Shown: positions 1 through 5,070 of the stretch, one piece after another
Layout: each line of letters opens with the position of its first letter
Numbering within the stretch: position 1 is the stretch's first letter
Assembly (NCBI GenBank): GCA_044359155.1
Contig: JBIKMR010000305.1
Span: 1-5,070 of the forward strand
Origin: WGMK01 sp044359155
GTDB taxonomy: Bacteria; Hydrogenedentota; Hydrogenedentia; Hydrogenedentales; JAEUWI01
Direction of reading: 5' to 3'
DNA length: 5,070 bases
Translations under genes and position numbers: made by a program
The notes under the pieces: model-generated
Database searches by the model: none
What the model saw: the letters and a program-made list of their open reading frames with translations, nothing else
What the model was told of the DNA's origin: nothing

Positions 1-1
1 C

Positions 2-1438
2 CCTTCTGTGCCCTCGATTACCCCGCTGTGGGCCAACGCCAATTGGTATGAGCGCGAAGCATGGGACCTGATGGGTGTGCGCTTTGAGGGCCACCCCAAC
101 CTGCGTCGCTTGTTGATGCCCAACACCTGGCAAACGCACCCGCTCCGCAAGGACCACCCGGCGCGCGCCACGGAATTGGAACCCTTCCAGTTGCCGGACG
201 AGAAGCTCCAGCGCGAGCAGGAAGCCATGCAGTTTGTTCCCGAAGAGTGGGGGCTTACGCGCGGCAACGATGAGTTCGACTACCTCTTCCTCAACCTTGG
301 CCCGCACCACCCCGGCACCCACGGCCTCCTGCGCATCATCCTACAACTGGATGGCGAAGAGATCGTCGAGGCCATTCCCGATATTGGCTACCACCATCGC
401 GGCGCGGAGAAGATGGGCGAACGCCAGACCTGGCACAGCTTCATACCCTACACCGACCGTATCGACTACCTCAGCGGCGTGATGAATAACTTCGCCTACC
501 TGCTGGCGGTCGAGAGCCTGGCCGGTATCACCGTGCCGCCCAAGGCGCAGACCATACGCATCATGATGTCCGAGCTTTTCCGCATCGCCAGCCACCTCGT
601 GTGGTACGGCACCTTTGCGCAAGACCTCGGGGCCATGTCGCCCACCTTCTTCATGTTCAACGACCGCGAGAAGATCTTCGACATTGTCGAGGGAATCTGC
701 GGCGGGCGTATGCACCCCAGTTGGTTCCGCATCGGCGGCGTGGCTCACGACCTGCCCAAGGGCTGGAGCGCCAAGATTCAGGAATTCCTCGATTACTTCC
801 CGCCCCGCCTGAAGGACTACGACAACGCCCTGATGAAGAACAGCATCTTCAAGAAGCGTACCATTGGCGTGGGGGCCTACTCCCTGAAGGAAGCCATCGA
901 GTGGGGCGTCACCGGTCCCGGCCTGCGCGCCTGCGGATACGACTGGGACTTCCGCAAGAAGCGCCCCTACTCCGGTTTCGAGAACTTCGAGTTCGACGTG
1001 CCGCTGGCCGAGGCAGGCGACTGCTATGCCCGCGCGCAGGTGCGCATCGAAGAAATGCGCCAGAGCATGAGAATCATCAAGCAGTGCATGGACAACATGC
1101 CCGAGGGGGACTACAAGGCGGACCACCCGCTCACCACCCCGCCGCGCAAAGAGCGCACCATGCACGATATTGAGACCCTGATTAACCATTTCCTGAACGT
1201 AAGCTGGGGGCCCATCATGCCAGCGGGCGAAGCCTTCTATGGCATCGAGGGAAGCAAGGGCGCCTACGGCTATCACCTGATATCCGATGGCAGCACCATG
1301 TCTTACCGCACCCGCATCCGCACCCCCAGTTTCCCGCATATGCAGATGTTGCCGTTGTTAAGCCGTGGCGTGCGCGTGTCCGATTTGCTGGCCATCCTGG
1401 GCAGCATGGACTACGTGCTTGCAGACGTGGACCGATAA
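2..1438 (+). CDS. nuoCD: NADH-quinone oxidoreductase subunit C/D fusion (NuoCD), 5' partial
   Basis: Peripheral-arm subunit of complex I that couples NADH oxidation to quinone reduction at the cytoplasmic face of the inner membrane. The reading frame is open from base 2 and ends at TAA 1436-1438, giving 478 visible residues; E. coli NuoCD has about 600, so roughly the first 120 are off the left edge. The first visible part is the end of the NuoC (30 kDa) domain, with its ERExxDLxG...GHPNLRR...HPLRKD signature at nt 50-160. A charged linker follows (about nt 175-265), then a complete NuoD (49 kDa) domain. NuoD shows the GPxHPxTHG motif at nt 299-325. Its two histidines (codons 308 and 320) and the Tyr of DRIDY (codon 467) match the quinone-site His and Tyr residues known from other complex I structures. 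The C-terminus ends in the family-typical DVDR. The GTG at nt 8 is an internal Val codon, not the start. nuoE follows after 1 base. Confidence 0.97.
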   Translation, partial: PSVPSITPLWANANWYEREAWDLMGVRFEGHPNLRRLLMPNTWQTHPLRKDHPARATELEPFQLPDEKLQREQEAMQFVPEEWGLTRGNDEFDYLFLNLGPHHPGTHGLLRIILQLDGEEIVEAIPDIGYHHRGAEKMGERQTWHSFIPYTDRIDYLSGVMNNFAYLLAVESLAGITVPPKAQTIRIMMSELFRIASHLVWYGTFAQDLGAMSPTFFMFNDREKIFDIVEGICGGRMHPSWFRIGGVAHDLPKGWSAKIQEFLDYFPPRLKDYDNALMKNSIFKKRTIGVGAYSLKEAIEWGVTGPGLRACGYDWDFRKKRPYSGFENFEFDVPLAEAGDCYARAQVRIEEMRQSMRIIKQCMDNMPEGDYKADHPLTTPPRKERTMHDIETLINHFLNVSWGPIMPAGEAFYGIEGSKGAYGYHLISDGSTMSYRTRIRTPSFPHMQMLPLLSRGVRVSDLLAILGSMDYVLADVDR

Positions 1439-1439
1439 C

Positions 1440-1904
1440 ATGTTGACCGAAGAACTCAAAAACGAAATAGCCCACCACATCCACGATGAGGCGCACCGGC
1501 AGGCCGCCTGCACCGAGGCGCTGCGCATCGTGCAAAAGGAACGCGGCTGGATCAGCGACGAGTCTCTCAAGGACATCGCCGACTTCCTTGGCATGACCAT
1601 CCACGAGCTTGACAGTATCGCTACGTTCTATAACCTGATACACCGTCGCCCCGTGGGCCGCCATGTCATCCGACTCTGCTCCAGCGTAAGCTGCTGGGTC
1701 ATGGGGTATGACCCGCTGCGCGACGCGCTGTTGAAGAAGCTGGGTGTGCAACTGGGCGAGATGACCGCCGATGGCCGATTCACCGTGTTGCCGCACCAAT
1801 GCCTCGGCGCGTGCGACCGTGGCCCCGTGATGATGATCGGTGTGGACACGCACCGCGACGTGAAGATCGAAGAGTTGGACCAACTGCTGAGTCAATACCA
1901 GTGA
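1440..1904 (+). CDS. nuoE: NADH-quinone oxidoreductase subunit E (NuoE, 24 kDa-type)
   Basis: Thioredoxin-fold [2Fe-2S] subunit of the NADH dehydrogenase module, holding cluster N1a next to the FMN of NuoF. The 154-residue product is close to E. coli NuoE (about 166). An N-terminal helical part contains the family-typical ERGWI, IADFLGM and SIATFYN segments (residues about 34-65). Next comes PVGRHVIRLC and the ligand set C80-x4-C85 and C121-x3-C125, which is complete for N1a. The ATG at 1440 was chosen because it lies just after the nuoCD stop (1-base gap) and gives a family-like N-terminus; the open frame extends 25 codons further upstream, but only over nuoCD sequence. I see no clear Shine-Dalgarno sequence before it, so translation is probably coupled to nuoCD (inference). 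Val130 after CDRGP and Ser84 before C85 differ from E. coli. NAD-reducing hydrogenases have similar subunits, but the neighbours identify this one as complex I. Confidence 0.97.
   Translation: MLTEELKNEIAHHIHDEAHRQAACTEALRIVQKERGWISDESLKDIADFLGMTIHELDSIATFYNLIHRRPVGRHVIRLCSSVSCWVMGYDPLRDALLKKLGVQLGEMTADGRFTVLPHQCLGACDRGPVMMIGVDTHRDVKIEELDQLLSQYQ
1901..1904 (+). other. nuoE stop / nuoF start overlap (GTGA)
   Basis: The nuoE stop TGA (1902-1904) shares bases with the nuoF start GTG (1901-1903), a 4-base overlap typical of translationally coupled genes. The preceding 20 bases hold no clear Shine-Dalgarno sequence, so nuoF initiation probably depends on ribosomes finishing nuoE, which would help keep the two partner subunits in step (inference). 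No nearby in-frame ATG gives a better family-like N-terminus. Confidence 0.65.
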
Positions 1905-3172
1905 CCGATACCCCGCTTACATATCGCTTGAAAACGCACGGCACCGTGGTCGCGTTCGAGGACTACGTGCGCACGGACGGCTATGCCGCTGCGCGCAAGG
2001 CCCTCACCACCATGCAGCCCGGTGACGTGACGCAGAGCGTGAAGGACTCGGGCTTGCGCGGGCGCGGAGGCGCGGGCTTCCCCACCGGCGTGAAGTGGTC
2101 GCTCATCCCCATGGGCGAGAACGCCCCCAAGCACAAGTACCTCGTTGTGAACGCCGACGAGATGGAACCCGGCACCTTCAAGGATCGCCTGCTGCTCGAG
2201 GAAGACCCGCACCAGTTGATCGAGGGCGTCATCCTTGCGGCCTACGCCATACAGGCGGACACCGCCTACATCTTCCTGCGCGGCGAATACCTGCAAGCGC
2301 AAGAGCGCTTCGAGCGTGCCATAGCGGAAGCCTATCGTGGCGGCATGTTGGGCAATAACATCCTTGGCAGCGGCTACTCGCTGAACCTGTATTTGCACAT
2401 GAGCATTGGCCGCTACATCTGCGGCGAAGAGACTGCCCTGCTCAACGCCCTTGAAGGCAAGCGCGGTAATCCCCGCAGCAAGCCCCCCTTCCCGCAGATC
2501 AGCGGACTGTGGGGCAAGCCCACCATCGTGAACAACGTCGAGACCCTGTCCAACTTGCCGCACATCATCAACTATGGCGCGGACTGGTTTAAGAAATTGA
2601 GCCGCACCCCCAACGGTGGCACCAAGATGTATGGCGTGAGCGGGCGGGCCAAGCGGCCCGGCCTGTGGGAACTGCCGCTCGGCACCACCATTGGCGAGAT
2701 TCTCGATCTCGCGGGCGGTATGCAGGACGGATACAACCTGCGCGCCATCATTCCCGGAGGCGCTTCCACCGATTTCCTCGGCCCGGAACACCTCGACCTG
2801 CAAATGGACTTTGACACCGTGGGCAAGGCAGGCAGCCGCATGGGCACGGGCACCATGATTCTGCTGGACGACAAGACCTGTCCCGTGGGCATGATCCGTA
2901 ACCTCATCCAGTTCTTCGCGCACGAGTCCTGCGGCTGGTGTACGCCTTGCCGCGATGGCCTGCCGTGGATTGAGAAGACCCTCGCTGCCATACAAGAAGG
3001 GCGCGGGGAAATGCGCGACCTCGAAATTCTACAACGGCAGGTGGGCTTGCTCGGCCCCGGCAATACGTTCTGCGCGCTGGCCCCCGGTGCCATGAGCCCG
3101 CTGGGCAGCGGCCTGCGCCGTTTTCGTGAAGACTTTGAAAAACTCATCCGCGATAAGCGGCAGCCGGAGTAG
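1901..3172 (+). CDS. nuoF: NADH-quinone oxidoreductase subunit F (NuoF, 51 kDa-type, NADH- and FMN-binding)
   Basis: Catalytic NADH-oxidising subunit of complex I: it binds NADH and FMN and passes electrons to [4Fe-4S] cluster N3. With the GTG start at 1901 the product is 423 residues (E. coli about 445). Visible motifs in order are the glycine-rich GRGGAGFPTG (residues 54-63) of the nucleotide/FMN site, NADEMEPGT (84-92), the FMN-region RYICGEETAL (171-180), and the N3 ligands C344-x2-C347-x2-C350 plus C391. Glu176 in GEETAL aligns with E. coli Glu183, a residue linked to preference for NADH over NADPH. The frame is open from 1799, but the extra 34 codons are an arginine-rich shadow of nuoE with no family resemblance. 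GTG 1901 overlaps the nuoE stop as GTGA and gives a plausible TDTPLTYRLK start. The stop is TAG 3170-3172, and nuoG begins 5 bases later. Confidence 0.97.
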   Translation: MTDTPLTYRLKTHGTVVAFEDYVRTDGYAAARKALTTMQPGDVTQSVKDSGLRGRGGAGFPTGVKWSLIPMGENAPKHKYLVVNADEMEPGTFKDRLLLEEDPHQLIEGVILAAYAIQADTAYIFLRGEYLQAQERFERAIAEAYRGGMLGNNILGSGYSLNLYLHMSIGRYICGEETALLNALEGKRGNPRSKPPFPQISGLWGKPTIVNNVETLSNLPHIINYGADWFKKLSRTPNGGTKMYGVSGRAKRPGLWELPLGTTIGEILDLAGGMQDGYNLRAIIPGGASTDFLGPEHLDLQMDFDTVGKAGSRMGTGTMILLDDKTCPVGMIRNLIQFFAHESCGWCTPCRDGLPWIEKTLAAIQEGRGEMRDLEILQRQVGLLGPGNTFCALAPGAMSPLGSGLRRFREDFEKLIRDKRQPE

Positions 3173-3175
3173 GGG
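3166..3175 (+). promoter_or_regulatory. Ribosome binding site of nuoG
   Basis: A purine-rich stretch with GGAG at 3166-3169, overlapping the last codons of nuoF, and a second AGGGG at 3171-3175. GGAG sits 8 bases before ATG 3178, normal Shine-Dalgarno spacing; AGGGG at 2 bases is too close to act alone. It supports the ATG at 3178. It is the only convincing ribosome binding site at the three gene junctions in the window. Confidence 0.6.
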
Positions 3176-3177
3176 CA

Positions 3178-5070
3178 ATGGCGACCATCTACATCGACGG
3201 CAAACCGCACCAGGTGAAGGACGGGCAAAACCTGCTCGAGGCCTGCATCTCGCTCGGCCTGAACGTTCCCTACTTCTGCTGGCATCCCGCGCTCGGCAGC
3301 GTGGGGGCCTGCCGCCAGTGCGCCGTGAAGCAGTATGCCAACGCGGAAGACACCCGTGGCCGCATCGTCATGTCCTGCATGACCCCTGCCGCCGAGGGCG
3401 TCCGCATTTCGATTGAAGACGACGGCTCGAAAGAGTTCCGTTCGAGCGTCATCGAGTGGATGATGTCCAACCACCCGCACGATTGCCCGGTCTGTGACGA
3501 AGGCGGCGAATGCCACCTGCAAGACATGACCCTGATGACCGGCCACAACTACCGCGATTACCGCTTCGACAAGCGCACCTATCCCAACCAGGACCTCGGG
3601 CCGCTCATCAACCACGAGATGAACCGCTGCATCCAGTGCTACCGCTGTGTGCGCTATTACCAGGACTACGCGGGCGGCACCGACCTTGCCGCGCACTCCT
3701 CGCACAACCACGTGTACTTTGGGCGCAGCGAAGACGGCACGCTGGAAAACGAGTTCAGCGGCAACCTCGTCGAGGTCTGCCCCACGGGCGTGTTCACCGA
3801 CAAGACGCTGAAGAAGCACTACACCCGCCGCTGGGACTTGACCACCGCGCCCTCCGTCTGCGTGCATTGCGCTGCGGGCTGCAACATCACCCCCGGTATG
3901 CGCTACGGAGAACTGCGCCGCGTGCGCAACCGCTACAACAACGCCGTGAACGGCTACTTCCTCTGCGACCGTGGCCGCTATGGCTACGAGTTTGTGAACG
4001 ACAAGGCGCGCCCGCGCGATCCCATGCGCCGCACCAGCACCGGCTACGAAATCCTCCCGCGCGAGGGCATCGTCGAGCAGATCGGTGCGCTCATCAAGAA
4101 CGGCGCGAAGCCCATCGGCATTGCCTCGCCCCGCGCCTCGCTTGAATCCAACTTCGCGCTGCGCCTGCTCGTGGGTGCCGACAACTTCTTCCAGGGCATT
4201 TCGCGTGCCGATGCGCAGTTGCAAGCGCGCATCCTTAACATCATGCACACAATGCCCGCCGCCCTGCCCAGCCTGGGCGACCTGAAAGAGTACGATGCCG
4301 TGCTCGTGCTGGGTGAAGACCTGACCAATACCGCGCCGCTTGCCGCGCTGAACGTTCGCCAGACCGTGCTCAACCAGCCGCGCCGCGCTGCGGGCAAGAT
4401 GGGCATTGCCGAGTGGAACGACGCCCCTGTGCGGGAAGTCATCGACGGCAAATACGGACCGCTCTTCATCGCCACCCCCATGGCAGGCAAGCTGGACGAC
4501 GTGGCCACCGCCACCTACCACGGCGCGCCCGACCAGTTAGCGGCACTTGGCTATGCCGTGGCAAACGCCCTCGACTCCAACGCGCCCGCGCCGGGAGTGG
4601 GGGACGACGTATCCTCCCTCGCCGCGCAGATCGCCGCCGCGCTCCAAGGTGCCGAACGTCCGCTCATTGTGACCGGACCCTCCTGCCGCAACGAGGCCGT
4701 CGTGCTGGCTGCCGCCAACGTGGTCAACGCGCTTAAGCGCGCTGGCAAAGACACCGCCGGGCTTTACTTCACCGCCGCCGAATGCAACAGCGTCGGCATG
4801 GCGATGCTGGGCGGCAACGCCCTAGAAGACGCCGCCGAGGCCCTGCGCTCGGGCCGCGCCGACATGCTCATCATCATGGAGAACGACCTCTACCGCCGCG
4901 CCCCGGCAGCGTTGATAGATGGCATGTTCGAATCCGCGAAGCACGTTGTCATCCTCGACCACACCGCCCACGCCGCCACGCGCAGCGCGGACTTCGTGCT
5001 GCCAGCATCTACCTTTGCAGAAGGCGACGGCACGATGGTCAACGCCATTGGCCGCGCGCAGCGCTTCATG
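3178..5070 (+). CDS. nuoG: NADH-quinone oxidoreductase subunit G (NuoG, 75 kDa-type), 3' partial
   Basis: Large iron-sulfur subunit of the complex I peripheral arm, carrying electrons from NuoF towards NuoI/NuoB. From ATG 3178 the frame stays open to the window end (631 codons); E. coli NuoG has about 908, so roughly the last 280 lie outside. The N-terminal ferredoxin-like domain has N1b ligands C34, C45, C48 and C67. The His-Cys motif supplies N5 (H99, C103, C106, C112). N4 is C151, C154, C157 and C201. A further C228, C231, C235 and C263 set matches the extra cluster N7. From about residue 280 a molybdopterin-oxidoreductase-like fold follows, with VLVLGED (375-381), NSVGM (537-541) and the LPAS...GDGT...GRAQRF stretch (608-630); in complex I this domain is known to lack molybdenum cofactor. 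The start MATIYIDGK matches the E. coli N-terminus closely, and a Shine-Dalgarno-like GGAG lies 8 bases upstream. No frameshift is visible. Confidence 0.97.
   Translation, partial: MATIYIDGKPHQVKDGQNLLEACISLGLNVPYFCWHPALGSVGACRQCAVKQYANAEDTRGRIVMSCMTPAAEGVRISIEDDGSKEFRSSVIEWMMSNHPHDCPVCDEGGECHLQDMTLMTGHNYRDYRFDKRTYPNQDLGPLINHEMNRCIQCYRCVRYYQDYAGGTDLAAHSSHNHVYFGRSEDGTLENEFSGNLVEVCPTGVFTDKTLKKHYTRRWDLTTAPSVCVHCAAGCNITPGMRYGELRRVRNRYNNAVNGYFLCDRGRYGYEFVNDKARPRDPMRRTSTGYEILPREGIVEQIGALIKNGAKPIGIASPRASLESNFALRLLVGADNFFQGISRADAQLQARILNIMHTMPAALPSLGDLKEYDAVLVLGEDLTNTAPLAALNVRQTVLNQPRRAAGKMGIAEWNDAPVREVIDGKYGPLFIATPMAGKLDDVATATYHGAPDQLAALGYAVANALDSNAPAPGVGDDVSSLAAQIAAALQGAERPLIVTGPSCRNEAVVLAAANVVNALKRAGKDTAGLYFTAAECNSVGMAMLGGNALEDAAEALRSGRADMLIIMENDLYRRAPAALIDGMFESAKHVVILDHTAHAATRSADFVLPASTFAEGDGTMVNAIGRAQRFM

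Noticed and set aside
8..10. GTG as a possible start codon of a stand-alone nuoD-like gene
   Set aside because: The frame is open upstream to the window edge, and the residues right after it are the middle of the NuoC domain. It is an internal Val codon of a truncated fusion gene.
341..1339. 332-codon open frame on the - strand, opposite the NuoD domain
   Set aside because: Antisense shadow of nuoCD with skewed Ala/Val/His composition and no motif recognised.
1799..1900. 34-codon upstream extension of nuoF
   Set aside because: It is an arginine- and proline-rich out-of-frame reading of the nuoE 3' end, with no resemblance to NuoF N-termini. GTG 1901 is the better start.
2641..2668. GGCC-rich inverted repeat as a possible terminator or operator
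   Set aside because: It lies in the middle of conserved nuoF coding sequence, has no trailing T run, and is explained by the Gly-Arg-Ala-Lys-Arg-Pro-Gly codons.
1892..2995. 367-codon open frame on the - strand, opposite nuoF
   Set aside because: Antisense shadow of nuoF with no family resemblance and no space for its own regulatory signals.
3510..4145. 211-codon + strand frame within nuoG
   Set aside because: Frame-shifted reading of nuoG with Arg/Leu/His/Pro-rich composition; nuoG itself is uninterrupted through this stretch.
2572..4521. 649-codon open frame on the - strand, opposite nuoF and nuoG
   Set aside because: It lies wholly antisense to two clearly recognised genes with intact motifs. 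Its composition (rich in Val, Ala, His, Gly and Arg) is typical of the reverse complement of a high-GC gene, and it shows no recognisable domain. Long antisense frames are expected at this GC.

Overview
This window lies inside a bacterial complex I (nuo) operon. It carries four consecutive genes on the + strand, in the order nuoCD - nuoE - nuoF - nuoG. The first is cut by the left edge and the last by the right edge. GC content is high (roughly 60% by eye), and coding sequence fills essentially the whole window.

Layout: nt 2-1438 is the C-terminal ~80% of a fused NuoC-NuoD subunit. nt 1440-1904 is nuoE, 1 base downstream. nt 1901-3172 is nuoF, which overlaps nuoE by 4 bases and starts with GTG. 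nt 3178 to the window end is the first 631 codons of nuoG, 5 bases downstream of nuoF and still open at the edge. There is no intergenic space for a promoter, terminator or RNA gene. I saw no mobile element, repeat array or CRISPR.

Together these genes encode most of the peripheral arm of NADH:quinone oxidoreductase. NuoF oxidises NADH with FMN and passes electrons to cluster N3. NuoE carries the side cluster N1a. NuoG carries the wire clusters N1b, N4 and N5 and the extra cluster N7. The NuoD half of NuoCD forms part of the quinone site. NuoB, NuoI and the membrane subunits are expected outside the window. All visible cluster ligands and quinone-site residues are intact, so the complex looks functional.

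Organism: the C-D fusion and the close resemblance of every subunit to the E. coli proteins (from memory) place this in the E. coli-type nuo clade. That clade is typical of many gammaproteobacteria but also occurs as acquired operons in other phyla. The sequence alone does not settle which. I found no undescribed system here; this is an ordinary core-metabolism region with a few small points worth checking.
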